Shown: in pieces, positions 47,171-59,515 of the stretch
How the letters are laid out: every line of letters starts with the position of its first letter
How positions within the stretch are numbered: the stretch's first letter is position 1
Source: Mactromeris polynyma
Taxonomy: Eukaryota > Mollusca > Bivalvia > Venerida > Mactridae
Assembly: GCA_032209605.1 (NCBI GenBank)
Contig: JASFXZ010000018.1
Span: forward strand, 5,955,904-6,019,903
DNA: 64,000 nt
Reading direction: 5' to 3'
Translations under genes and position numbers: made by a program
The notes under the pieces: model-generated
The model's database searches: none
The model's input: only the letters and a program-made list of their open reading frames with translations
What the model was told of the DNA's origin: nothing

Positions 47171-47254
47171 AAAATAACTTCCTTGAATTGTTCAAGCTAA
47201 TTTACGCTGCCAAAATGTTTAATGTATGTTGTACTTAATGTGTGTGGTTTCGTA

Positions 47255-47335
47255 AGCTGATGTTTCTGTGTGGGAAGACATTGTCTTGTGCAATTGTCGA
47301 ACCCAGTAGCAACTTTCTTACAAATAAAACTTTAT
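47255..47335 (+). repeat. R1 fragment, degenerate
   Basis: TGTGTGGGAAGACATTGTC and CAGTAGCAACTTTCTTAC stand where R1 has GTGGGGAGGCACTGTC and GTAGCTACTTATTC. Confidence 0.4.
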
Positions 47336-48091
47336 ATAATTTATTTGCACTGAAATAACGTAATTATGTCAAATGTGACTATTTATCACTGTTTTATAGC
47401 GCTTTAAAATAAATTGATATTTGCTCGCACGATCCATGATTTTACGACACATATACTTAGTTGGAAAGTAAAGTGGTACATTCCCCTACGGTTGTCGTTA
47501 CCTCAACTTTGTTGTACGGTACCACCTACACTACTCTTATGATTGAATGTACAAAGTACCTGAGGTGCTATGGGTAGTGTTTATTTTTATTGTGCTTTTA
47601 GGTTGGCTGTGCACTTTGTATATGGCATTCGCTGCTCAATTTCTATATTCTTTCCTGTTATATCCATTATTTTCGTTTTATTTTTCAGCTTAGAGAACAT
47701 TGTGTGGAGGGACCCTGATTGATGAATGTTGTCTTCCTAATCTTCCTCAGTTTAATGAGAATGATTGGAAAATATTATTCTTAATGGTTAAATATCGATG
47801 CAAGGTTATATATGGACATGTACACTCCCTAAAGTTTAATTCACACACTGATTTTTATTGAATCTGCAATTATTGCTTGTCTCCTATGTAATACAGGGTA
47901 TGACAGTTTTTTCTTTTGTATAATGAAATGCAACTAAACCTCTAAAGAATTCTTGGTAAATGTAATAGTGCTGTTAGATTGACAACGAACAGGTATATGA
48001 ACTTTCAAGAATCCATGCGAGTATGGGTAAGGAAATGCTCTAGTGCGTAAAACTATAACTGCTGTTTGGATTACTTTTTCTAACAAAACAG
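47336..48091. other. No supported feature
   Basis: AT-rich intergenic or intronic sequence leading into the small exon at 48,092. Confidence 0.4.
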
Positions 48092-48160
48092 AACCGCGGC
48101 GTTTTCTTCGTCAAGCTTACAGACAAAGACAAACATTTCAAAGGAAATGTAATGGACCAG
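48092..48160 (+). CDS. Candidate 69-base exon, unknown protein
   Basis: Acceptor with branch and tract (TTACTTTTTCTAACAAAACAG) and donor GTAATAAT bound exactly 23 codons, phase 0 at both ends: NRGVFFVKLTDKDKHF then KGNVMDQ. The peptide is convincing for its size, but so short an exon cannot be assigned to a family. Confidence 0.35.
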
Positions 48161-49609
48161 GTAATAATATTCATACGTTCGCGGTTAATCAAATCGCACT
48201 ATACCCATTTGTAAACCGCAATATATGAAACTGTTCTTAATGGATATAAGTCTATGGATTTGGAATCTTCGTAATCGATGCATACGCTCGTATTCACGGA
48301 GCAAATAATTCAGATAACTGTCAGTAGGCTTTTTATGGTCAATGTCTTCAAGTCCGTACCTATTACTAGCATTTCTGGCGAAAAATCATCTCTATGAAAA
48401 CTCTGTTGGTTTCAAATCATTGAAATTGCTTCCGTATGCGATTAAGAAATACACTATTGTATAATAATGATGAACTAGATCACAGTCTGTTAGATGTGGG
48501 CGAGAACGTATACAGAGCTCATTGTGTCCTTAAACACTATGTTATGTTTTTATGTGTTCCTAGTACTAAATTACAAATTTTCTCCGCTAAACAAAATGAA
48601 CGAGCATCGGATTGCAACTTTCCCTAGACACATGATATAAAGGACAAAGCCAGCTAGAAACTATAGAAGGTGGCGTGTGTACTAATGTGAATATATTTCT
48701 AGAGTTCCTACCTTGTTAGTGGAACGCATATCCGCTGATCACGACTCCTTAAACATAACATAAACTATTGTTAAGTACTGTTTAAACCTGATGATGTGAC
48801 GCCATACGCTGTCATCCCTTTGCATAACATAAGACAATCTTTGAACGATTTTTATGTATAACTCTGATCCCGTTCGTGATACGTGAAATTAATTAAAATA
48901 CATTGATCTAGCATTAGATTCCTATAAACGAGCGGAAATAGCAATCACACAAGCCCTAATCTGTGCAAAACAGAAGGAATGTAATCAAATAAAACAGTAA
49001 TATGGTATAATTGAGACTCCCATATCGTCAACATTTCTTCCGCTTCAAAATATTAATTTCCGTTCTAAAAATTGTGTTTGGCATAAATAATCACAAACAA
49101 TTCTTCAGTTGGAAGACAACAACTTGCCGTAGGTTATTAAGGATAGTACAGTGTAATGCTCGTTATGTCGTCTGTTTGATAAGTGCTTATTTGATGACCA
49201 TTTTTCATCATATTTATTGTCCATTAACAAGCTGACAACGTTCTCTGCATGACTAATGAGTTCCAATATGTGACAGACATAATTACGAGGAAGACTGTAT
49301 TTGACGCTTCAATTATTGAAGCCCTACGTAGAAATGTGTATGTAGATGCTATAGCTACATGTAATGTTTGTCCGTTTTGCCCATGTAATTGTTTACTTCT
49401 GTTTGTATATTTCAATTTCCCTTTATGTTTTTGTTGTAGAAGAGCGCTTTATTTGTGGAAATTGGTTTTTCGACATCATTTTAACAGATCAGATGTGATA
49501 TTTTAAAGGTGTCTCTGGCTCATCTGAACTTAAAATGTTTAATGGGCTGCATCCAGCATTGTTACATAGTTTAATAAAGTCATGTTTTGAGGAACACGAA
49601 CAATCGGTC

Positions 49610-49680
49610 AATGGCGCTACCGGACCGAACCCGGGTCTACGGATTGCCGGTCTGCTAGCCACTAAACCACCGCGACCTTA
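49610..49680 (-). repeat. tRNA-like sequence (SINE head or pseudogene)
   Basis: The minus strand reads GTCGCGGTGGTTTAGTGGC, then GACCCGGGTTCGGTCCGG, a near-consensus B-box. The anticodon arm (CGGCAATCCG) is too short for a working tRNA. Confidence 0.55.
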
Positions 49681-50399
49681 CGTCATTTTCGTGTGAATGT
49701 AACTTATATAAAGTTGATTTATTTCAATTACACTTTGGACGAAGTACGGGGCGAATCTTTTCATCCGCCACACAGCACTTTACAACCATTGTCGTGTATA
49801 ACCATTCAAAACAATCTTGTTCAATCATATTGCAAGTTTTTTTGAATAATTTTATGATAATACAAGTGTCTTTTTTCGTCATAAACATTATAAATGTATT
49901 CTGTGATAATGAATAATTATTGAAGTTTCAACTAGATAAAGTATAGTTTTCATGATTGTTTAGATAAACAAGTGAGCGTAATGTATCTTTGAAGTCAAGT
50001 ATTACTACTAGTATAATATAATATTACAATCTGCTACTAGTGAATACATTACATATACTCTGTGCGATAACTTCAGAATACAATAATGTGATTTATCTGC
50101 AAATGTGTAATACGATAAACGAATTAATGACCGAGTACATAGAAACGCTCCATAATTAGTTAGATAGTAATACAATCACATTCTTCAAAGCTAATACGAC
50201 AGGGAAAATTTAATGTATCGAGCATTTGCATACTTATTATAATAAAGTGATGGACTTCTGTTTTGGTCGTCAACACAATATTCGTAATGTAACATAAATG
50301 ATACCTTTTGGCGACTTGATTGCAGAAATACATCAATGTGTGTATGACCATTTGTTACCTTTTTCTAGCAATTCAATAACAGTAAATCTTTGTTTACAT

Positions 50400-50860
50400 G
50401 AGTGAGAATAAGTAGCTACAGGGAACGCCACATACATAAGACAGTTCCTCCCCACACAGACCTTCGGCAAAACAACAATCCATAAAACATAAGGCACTTG
50501 AGGAGGTTAAAGGGTATATACGTTAAGGAACATAGGCGCAATGAATGGCCTGGCAGACCATAAGGAATAACTAGTATAACCAAAGTGGATAATGAGGGGG
50601 AATTAATGGATGGAAAATATCACAGGGCAAGTCAAGACAGCTGGCAAAAATAGGCCGAAACTGGGCAGGAAACAACCTGAACACTACATAAAGTGAAAGA
50701 ATTGCAAGGGGAAAGGGAAATATAACATACATACAAACACAAACAGAAATAATAACCGTGCAGCGAATAACAGCATTGGAACTATCAGTAAAAATACTGA
50801 CAATAATCAGATGTGATCAAGCAATAATCAGCATCGTTTGTCTGCACGTGAACCAACTAA
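50400..50860 (-). repeat. R1 repeat, full-length antisense copy
   Basis: Complete from the common end (GAGAATAAGTAGCTACAGGG on plus) through TAGGCCGAAACTGGGCAGG to AGCATTGGAACTATCAGT. Together with 31,492-31,945 it defines the family length. Confidence 0.8.
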
Positions 50861-53533
50861 GAATGTAGGTCCAGAGAATTTCATTTTTGACATACATTGT
50901 CCCGAATGATTCTTAATGATGAGTTATTGAATCATGCCGCGATTAAAATATCAATTGACAATCAGTTCTGCATACGAAATTTTACTTCACTCCGCAAAAC
51001 TTTTCGTATGCATGATGTTTCAAAACCTGGGCAATAAGTCATGCCCTTCTAAATCAGTAATGGGTTTTTGAGAGAATATTGTTTTGAGACATTGCTTCAG
51101 AAATGCCGGGCTTTTGTTGCAAACTAAAATAATACCATTGAAATACTTGGATGGGAAATGGCATTTGTCTGCAGAATGTCTGAAACGCCACTGGTAAATT
51201 AGTTTTCAACATGTTTGCAGTAAATGTTAGTTTGGCATAAAGTCTAAAGTCTAGTTTAAGTGTAGTTTAGAGTCAGATTATATTACTTAATTGGAGTGCT
51301 ACTTACTTCATGTCATTTTTTTAATGGATCATTAACGTCAGTGGGAATACAATTACCAACATTAACCACTATTTAGTACCTCTTTTGTATCTAAAAGGTG
51401 CGTTTCGGAAATTGAAACACTTCTGTGCTTCTTTGCATGGATTACTTACGTTGAATTATACATAATGCAATGCGTATCGCTTTGTTTCGTGTTGCCTTTG
51501 AATATACAAGGAATGCGACATGTTCGCATACATAATATAACATTCATTCATCATCATTAGTATGCAACAATTTCCCAGCGCGTTCAAAGATAAGTAATTA
51601 GAGACACATAAACCGACCTATGTACAAGTTTTATAAGACTTTTATGACCAATCAGGTTTTTAGATTTGAGCTTTCTGGTTTTGAAGACCGGTTATCGGTG
51701 ATTTTCGTCGGAACACAGACATTTGCTGTCATACGTTCGATAATACTTATCGCACTCTAGTGATTTATATATATTAGGTGTAAAAGCTCAACAAGTGAAT
51801 GACCAAATGTAACCGTAGTTTTAACGAGCATATACATTAACATATTTCTAAAGAATAACCATTCAAAAAGTAAGCGGACATATCACTTAATTACTCCTAT
51901 TGTTTATTATCCACCTTTGCCTCCATATTTAAGATTTTGAGATTATATGTATATGTTTTATTTTTGTAAAATTGAACTTTTATACTTCATTTATACAAAT
52001 ATATGACATGTTCACTAGCTTTGTGTTGTTCTAAATTAATCGGCAAATAGAACCAGATCAGTTTCAGTGGGTGTGTTGCGGTCAAATGGTGAAGCAAAGT
52101 TTCCTTTATATACGTACGTATCAAACCATTAAGGGGTTTACAAAATATAATAAGAAAGTATGCAATTAGCTAAGCAGAGTAATGTATCGACACATATCAA
52201 CAAATACTATCGTTATGTTGCAAAATTTATTTTAAGTTACATAGTCTTCTTTAACAAAATATCCATAGTCATAAATATGAGACAATCCATGGATTGTATT
52301 AGCATTCATAAATGATGTACTCTACAACACTGCAGTGTCACTTTCTAAATGTATCTCAGAACCACAATTACAACTGAATACTGTATTTTCCATCCTCACC
52401 TCTACACGCCCAGTTAGCGCGCTAGTGTAGGAAATACCTGTATCGGAGTCGTGTATTGCAGTTTCGAGATTTTTTAAGAACCGCTGCAATGCTATGTTTT
52501 AGAGAGTACGTCTGTATGAAGGCATTAACATGCCATTTTCCAAAATTTATTACTTGACATATTTTGATAGAAAACATTTAACTGTCAGCTTTGGCATAGT
52601 TTCATAGATTCAATATTTGCAACATGTATGTAAGTTTCATTGGATTTCAATGTTATCGTGCGTATTGAAACTAATACGACTGTGTAAAGTTTGGGATGAG
52701 ACATGACCAAACACTAATCCCAATATAATGAAAGAAAATTACAGCAAAACTATGTGACCATGTAATTATTTTTATCAATGATGGATAAACATAGTTAGTG
52801 AAATGATAATCAACAATTATTTTGTTCTACATTTTTATCTGAAACTCTTCTTTTATTGTAATAATTTTTTATATTTTCCACAACAAATTATTATACCACA
52901 ATGCAATGCAGTGAACTTATTAATACCTTTTAAATGGTATACAGAACACAATTTTGTTTAATATACCATAAATAAAACATGATTATCATATACTAGCCCC
53001 ACACAACCTTTATAGTTATAGCATGTGTCGATGCTGGGCGATGATGACGTTTAAGGAGTATAGTCCATCTACAAAAAATATAATTCCTTAGCATGTTCAA
53101 AGTTACTATGATACTAGAGACAACAGAAACCCGATACCGTTATATCATAATTGTTTAAAATACACTAAATCAAAGAAAAATAAAGTTATACAGGGAACGC
53201 AACATACAAGTCAATGAGCTAGAAACTGCTTAATTAAGATGCCACATTAGAACACGTGTGTCTCAAGACGATTGTAAACGAAATGGATTAACTCAGTATT
53301 AATCGTTCTTTTAAGTTACAATACATTTGAATATCGTATACTTGTAGTAGCGTTCACCATCAATGTAAAACTCAGACTTTCGTTTGTTTATATATTCAAT
53401 TCAGAATTTTAAATCGGACAGCTTATCAATACAATTTGCATTGTCTTAGATAACTTGTCTATTAATGATACTAAATACCATCACCGTGGCTTACAACCTT
53501 CTAAATAAGTAAGAAAGATGAATACTGCGTCCT
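50861..53533. other. No supported coding feature; 3' flank of the receptor
   Basis: AT-rich. The nearest AATAAA on the minus strand downstream of the receptor is at 52,852-52,857, about 680 bp past the stop, so the 3' untranslated region may extend that far. No repeats of the families above. Confidence 0.4.
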
Positions 53534-54898
53534 TCAGATATCGGAAGAAAATGTATCGCTGTCAACAGACAGAGCGTTTGTTGGTGTTGTGTCGTTTTTG
53601 TCTTCAGCTTTCCAGTTCAAGTTTGTCATGTTGTATCCTTTGTATCCCGAATCAAATCGAGCAGTATATTTTCCATTCACTCTGTTTCTCAGTTTGAAAC
53701 TGCTTTCTTCCTTGGCAGCATGATTGGCAATTATTACACTAGTTTCACCATTGTATCGTCTTCTAAATAATACAATGCCACTCCGAAATCGGGCGAACCT
53801 TGACAATCCTGGCACGTATCTTCCAGTATTAGTTCTCAATCGTGTTTCACGCTTTTCCTCACAACGAAGGCATGATGTATAGAAGTTAGATATATGGATA
53901 GCTCGTAATGTAAACAATCCATATAGAATTGGATTTAAGGCGGAATGAAGCATGAATATAATTCTTGACACAGTTGATGCGTCACGTAAATCTAGTGAGT
54001 AATGACTGTATATTCTTATTAATCCAATAATAAAATATGGCGTCAGGCAAACAATATAGGCAATAATCACTGACAGTGTCATGAATACAACTTTTCTCCT
54101 AGAAGCAGATATCACATTTTTCTTGATCGACATTCTTGGTGATCCAGCTCTATTGACACAAGTTGAAGTTACGGCATTATTTGTACTAGTATCCCCACGA
54201 TTCCAGATCGCCTTTGCAATAGCGATATAACAGAATGACATAATACCGGCTGGTAGTATTAAAATATAGAAAGTCAGAAATGTGAAATAAAATTTTCTCT
54301 GCCATTCAGCACTATATCCTGAACTTTTACAGTGATACATGTACGTGTGCTGCCCCTCGTTGAAAGTCTTCACCTGAACGAAAATGAATACCTGAGGAAC
54401 AGCAAATAAAAAAGCCATCATCCACGCGACAACAACCTTTGCTTTTATCTTTGGTCGTTGGGCTAACGACTTGAGAGGTCGTACAATGACTTGATACCGA
54501 TCTATACTCATACCCGTAAGCAAGAACGTAGTACTAGATAATGAAACTACTTGAAAATACAATAAGAATTTACACAGAAATGCTCCCAAAACCCATTGTT
54601 TGAATACTGCTTCTAACAGTTCCGTTGTCATAGTAATAAAGGCGACAGTCAAGTCAGCTATAGCTAAGTTAACGATGAAAACATTCACTCGTTTCCGCCG
54701 CCGGCTTTTTCTATTAGTTAGCAACACTATAAGAACTGTATTACCAATTATTGTAGCAAACATGACGAATAATACTGGTGCTATCTTATTTAACGACTCG
54801 CTGCTCCAAAATGATATCACGTGATCTATTAACACTGTCTGATTAGGTGTTGATGTATCCATGGAACTGTTGTGGTGCGCAACGTCTATAGTTCCCAT
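53534..54898 (-). CDS. Class A (rhodopsin-like) G protein-coupled receptor, neuropeptide type
   Basis: A single uninterrupted 454-residue frame encodes a complete seven-helix receptor of the plasma membrane. Sequons NSS (10) and NQT (19) lie in the extracellular N-terminus. Helix 1 has GNTVL (52-56), helix 2 NLAIADL (77-83), helix 3 ends in DRY (133-135), helix 4 has W159, helix 5 has P216, helix 7 ends NPILY (322-326). C109 and C190 can form the usual loop disulfide, and C343/C346 may be palmitoylated. SIDRYQVIVRPLKSL and the helix 4 sequence resemble vasopressin, cardioacceleratory-peptide and neuropeptide S type receptors, so a peptide ligand is likely but unproven. The helix 6 CWxP motif reads CLTP (284-287), losing the toggle tryptophan. 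A good acceptor (TTATATTTTCAG) ends at 54,942, so an upstream non-coding exon is likely. Start chosen as the first ATG before helix 1. Confidence 0.93.
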   Translation of the reverse strand: MGTIDVAHHNSSMDTSTPNQTVLIDHVISFWSSESLNKIAPVLFVMFATIIGNTVLIVLLTNRKSRRRKRVNVFIVNLAIADLTVAFITMTTELLEAVFKQWVLGAFLCKFLLYFQVVSLSSTTFLLTGMSIDRYQVIVRPLKSLAQRPKIKAKVVVAWMMAFLFAVPQVFIFVQVKTFNEGQHTYMYHCKSSGYSAEWQRKFYFTFLTFYILILPAGIMSFCYIAIAKAIWNRGDTSTNNAVTSTCVNRAGSPRMSIKKNVISASRRKVVFMTLSVIIAYIVCLTPYFIIGLIRIYSHYSLDLRDASTVSRIIFMLHSALNPILYGLFTLRAIHISNFYTSCLRCEEKRETRLRTNTGRYVPGLSRFARFRSGIVLFRRRYNGETSVIIANHAAKEESSFKLRNRVNGKYTARFDSGYKGYNMTNLNWKAEDKNDTTPTNALSVDSDTFSSDI

Positions 54899-54955
54899 AA
54901 TGCGTTATCGTGTGACGCCGACTTCTTAAATTACATCAGTCCTGAAAATATAAGC

Positions 54956-57900
54956 ACAAACCATAACTAATAACGTTTAAATTGCTCTTTGTTGCATGAT
55001 ATATGCTATATAAATGCTGCTTAATGCTACGTACGTCCGTGCAATCATTTGCCTTAATCCTTAACCGCAAAAATTGAACAACATACTGTTATAAGAAATT
55101 ATGATTCGCTCATTGGTTATCAGTAATTTCTGTTTTGTCTTTGAACAAAATCTATGAAATAGATTTGACTGGTGATTGTATGATAGTTTAAATCCCATGA
55201 ATTGATCTTCACTTCACGCAAAGGCTTCTGTTTGTTGGGTAATGACGTATTTCAGAACCTATATTTGCTGCTTTTAAGACATCCAAATAAAAGTATGTAT
55301 TTGTGTGACCTTAATTTAAAGGATAGTGTTAGTTATCGTATTGATTACGAACACAAAATGTCATTAGGAGGTGTCATTAAGCATACATTATACATCATTA
55401 TGTGTTTCATGTCAGAAGGCGTCACATCCAAGAGCCTATACCTAGAGTTCAAGGACAGTAAAGCATCTCGTGAGACAGTTGGAAGATAAATGTCGTATTT
55501 CGTGAAAAAAGTGTCAAATTCAGAGAAATAAGAACCACTTTCGTGGCGAAGATGTAATGTATTATTCAAATATGCATAACTTACATGAATTTCATGAACT
55601 CGATACCATATTTCAACGAATGAAGAATAATTCGACATTTATATTGCATATTACGTATCTTGCAGTTATAAAAGTAAATTCAATACAAAAGCGTACGTTA
55701 TATATCTCCTCATGATATGTTTCGTATAATTAAGTTGGTTAAGGCAATGTATGGATGTAGTGTAATGCATTTTAAGTTCCTAAAAAATGATGTTCACGTA
55801 CTAATTTTGTTCCATTAAATTTCAGAAGACTCAATTTCGAATAAAAAGCATTGACATTTTATCTGGTTGACCGGTTAGCTTAAGGTAGATTTACAGTCGC
55901 TGTCTGCCGATTTTCTAATCGCAACTGTCAGGTTAACATAAATCGGTTAGGTCTCATCATACAATGGCAATTTTAAATATAAGCTGTTGTTGCTGTAGGT
56001 TACTTTGACGTCATGAATACTAGCGCTTAGATATATTTTAATCGCCCGCGGAAAGTCACGGAAGCACATCGTCAATTGGAAATTCAAACAAAGCTATGAT
56101 GAGGATTATGAAATGCATTTATAGGCCCATCTGAACGTAATATATTTGAACGAGCTTCAACTTATGTTGTTGCTGCATTAGATGATTTCAGTGTTATACC
56201 TTGTTTTATCATGTTGTGCAAGGATAGTTAACATACCCGCTTGCTGACATCAAAGTACTGAAGCCACACCTGTATTCACTGCTCTACAGAGTTGTATTTT
56301 AACTATAACAGGAATGGTGCGGAGTTTGCTTGAGACAGATATTGGTATGATGTATTTTTATAACATAATAATGAACGATGCTTTTAATCGAAATGATTAA
56401 GAATATACAGATAACCTTTGATAAAGGGGAACTGTTTTGTGTTGCAAGGCTTGAGATTTTATGAGACCAATTATCCGATTGGTGGTTTCTATGTATCACT
56501 GCTAACGAAGATAATACACAAACTGGGAGTTTGTTATATTTCAAGATGTCTCAAACTTCTCTTTCGACCAATGCAGAGGACTACTTTATTAGACTATATT
56601 CTATGATAATGCCTATTTATTGATGTTTGTACTGTAATCTGAATTTTATTCTAGTTTTTAGGTGAAAAATTAACACAACATATACATAAAAAACTTAAAA
56701 ACACTAAAATTGATAACAAATGGACCAAATAAGCTTTTTTCTTAAAATGCTGAAGAAAGCGAAACCATGCTGGAGGGCGTTTGTGGTGACCTATTTTATT
56801 GTTATATAATAAAACTGAAGAAATGATTGTAGCAAATGATGACGCAGTGTGATGTTATTGAGTTAGCACAGCTTAAATGCTTAAAAGAATGACAGTAACA
56901 TTTACGTTAAAGCACGACCAGGTAAGTACATTACATACTGGTAGTAACTTATTCATTCATTTGCATATGTCTTTGATTTTAAAAGCGCAAAATCATGCAT
57001 CCTGCAATGAACTTAACATTTTATTTTTTGGATTAAATCGCGTTATCTCGAAGTAAGAAAGTATGCACTTCTCTGATTCACAGCTCACGATTTTACAATT
57101 TAGTTCCTAGATTTTATCCAAAAACGCACTAACATGACATGCGAAGTGATGATTTCTCGCGTTTTAAGGTTATGAAATGATGAATCAGGAAGTCACGAGT
57201 GTTCAATCGTATATGCTTAGTCATTTCATCCATTTATTAAAAGGTTTCATCCTTGTACTCTATGTAATAAACAACGGCCTTTATAAATGATGACATCCTG
57301 TTTATCAATTCATGTTTAAATTTAACATCTGTTTTGTACTTGTGATTTGACGTATTGAGAATCTTAGGGATTAGATTTTATCAACATCATCGCTAATTTG
57401 CCATGTTTACTGTTCGTATCAACACATTCATCCTTTGTATCCAAAACAATTTACCATCGATTAGCCATCTAGGCAGGAAATATAGCTGTTATAACTTAAC
57501 CATTACGCATTGGTGAAGAGCTGCGTTTCATGTTTTTTTTCGGATTTTATCACCAATTACAAAGTCTAGGCAATACACTAATTATGTACTTAACATATCG
57601 ATTAACACAATAAGGGTATTCTAAAACGTTTGTAGAAACTGGTTTGGAGCAACAATGGATAGATGTTTACGGCGAATGGCTGAAAGCATTGCATTTAATC
57701 ATCTCCAAAATGCTTTCAAATGGTATTTTATGATACAAACCTCTAAAAATACAATTATTAGGAATGGATTTATAAAACACATCTTTGTTTATGTGATTAC
57801 ATATATCTAGTAAAGGAAGTTAGCACATCGAACACCACATCAAGTCGTGTTTATCTATAAAGCAATAAACAACCACACGCAGTCTTCTGTATAATTAGGG

Positions 57901-58577
57901 AACAGAACCAAACATTTACGTCAAGCTATAAATTGTGCCAATAAATTCAAACAAAGCCAAGATGAAAACTATGATACGCATTAATAGGTGCCCCGCGGAG
58001 TTTATTTGGAGGGGGGGGGGAGATGAAGGCCTTTTTCGACAACAACATGTGTGACTCTTTTAATTATACCGTATTAGCTCTACCACACCGTCAACACACC
58101 ATCACCACGAGGACAATAAATATATTTTATTCAAGTATAAAATATTTTATTTTAGAAGGGGTGATGTTTTTACAATGGCTTTTGTTTACGCTTTGTTCTT
58201 ACTTTGACTAGCCGCCTGAATTATCAGCTCACACAAACTTAGTCTAGGAACTGGGATGACGTAAAGAGAAATTTGTATGGGACGACATGGTATCGTCTGT
58301 CCGATTACGAAGACAATCAATGTGAAAGGAATACACTGGGGACAAAAAAGGAAGGAAATACAAAACAACGATGAGCCAAGAAAATCGTCGGATACGGAGC
58401 GACGGAGGGAATATGAACATGAAAATAATGGTGTCCAAACTGATCTTGTTAGTCATGCTCCTGCTGCTAACAGCTCCATTTGAAATGAGGCAACATTATG
58501 TTGAACTATTCGTACTAGAGGACTTAAGAAAACCAGGAACAACGTTTCTACTCCTTTACACTATGACATTTGTCGGC
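54956..58577. other. 5' flank of the receptor; no supported gene
   Basis: Holds a minus frame of 97 codons with a true ATG (55,345-55,638), opposed by a plus frame over the same bases (55,202-55,489), so at most one is real. Neither has a recognised motif. 58,230-58,570 is open in several frames on both strands, one starting with a leader-like hydrophobic stretch (LILLVMLLLLTAP), and runs into R2. A run of nine or more G occurs near 58,010. I call none of these. Confidence 0.4.
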
Positions 58578-58870
58578 GCAGTCGTACATCAGTGGCTTTG
58601 CTATTTGCATATCAGTGTTATGTAAACCAATCAAATCTAACGTTAACCACTTAACCAATTTCTTTCAACCGAACACTGTTTGTAACATTGACGCGGATTG
58701 GCAAACCTTTCGTTGAGGGGTACGTTACCTTACCGACTTCCACTGAATTTCGGTAAATACGTAACATCTTGGAAATCTTTTATGTTGCTCAACAAATATT
58801 AACCTTCAAATTGCGCCTACCATCTTTTGTTCAAGATATTTATTGTTATATATTTATTTGTACAATTAAA
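58578..58870 (+). repeat. R2 repeat copy
   Basis: CAGTCGTACATCAGTGGC, octamer ATTTGCAT at 58,603-58,610, GACGCGGATTGG, GGTACGTTACCTTACC, ending near ACCATCTTTTGTTCAAG. The TATA-like stretch seen at 47 kb is not kept. Confidence 0.7.
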
Positions 58871-59159
58871 CTGGTTCCAAATTTCAATGCTAAAATTGCG
58901 CTTCTTCGCAATATTAAAATTATGGTGGTATATTACTGCCACCAGTTAACATGATAGCGTTCGCGAATTGTTTCGTGTTTAACTTAATCATTGCGATAAT
59001 TATCTAGCTATCAAGTTAATATTCGTGATACATTTTCGGTAAGATAAATATCATAAGACTTGAAACATGCTTGAAAGTGCCCAGAACTGCTACCTATTAC
59101 CTTTTTATGATGATTCTTAAAATACAGCTGAGTTCGAGCCTGGATAAAGAAAAGATCAA

Positions 59160-59515
59160 ATTGTTACAGGGAACGTCACATACACAAGACAATGCCTCCC
59201 CACATTGGTCCCAGGAATACTTCAACTTACGAAACATAAAGACATATGGAGTTGAGAAGGTTTAAAGGTCAACATCTATGGGAATAGGGAATATATGGAA
59301 TATACGGAATAGTCTGGTTGACCATAAAAACAATCCATGGGGAGAGGGGAACTTAACATCCATTTAAACCATAAAAATAAATAATACGCATATACAGATT
59401 AACAACCTTAGAACTGTAAGTAAACATACTGGGAGGGGATAGAATAAATGTAATAGCTAGCTAAACTCTTACTTAACCGCTTTATGGTCATTGATTTCTA
59501 ACATATAAACCTAAA
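59160..59515 (-). repeat. R1 repeat, old diverged full-length copy
   Basis: Both ends are recognisable: TTACAGGGAACGTCACATAC at the common end and TGGTCATTGATTTCTAACA at the other. The middle is much changed, so this is one of the oldest copies. Confidence 0.65.

Noticed and set aside
48436..48627. 63-codon plus frame with ATG (MRLRNTLLYNNDELDHS...).
   Set aside because: Looks balanced but has no motif, no splice support and no partner; one frame of this size is expected by chance in this much DNA.
49232..49360. Plus-strand stretch DNVLCMTNEFQYVTD... between an AG and a GTAATG.
   Set aside because: Weak splice sites, and the phase does not follow from the candidate exon at 48,092-48,160.
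55345..55638. 97-codon minus frame just upstream of the receptor, with a GTAAGT inside it.
   Set aside because: An opposing 95-codon frame covers the same bases, no motif, and no evidence it belongs to the receptor.
58277..58625. Overlapping frames with a leader-like stretch.
   Set aside because: At least three frames on both strands are open here and one runs into the R2 repeat, so openness is not evidence of coding.
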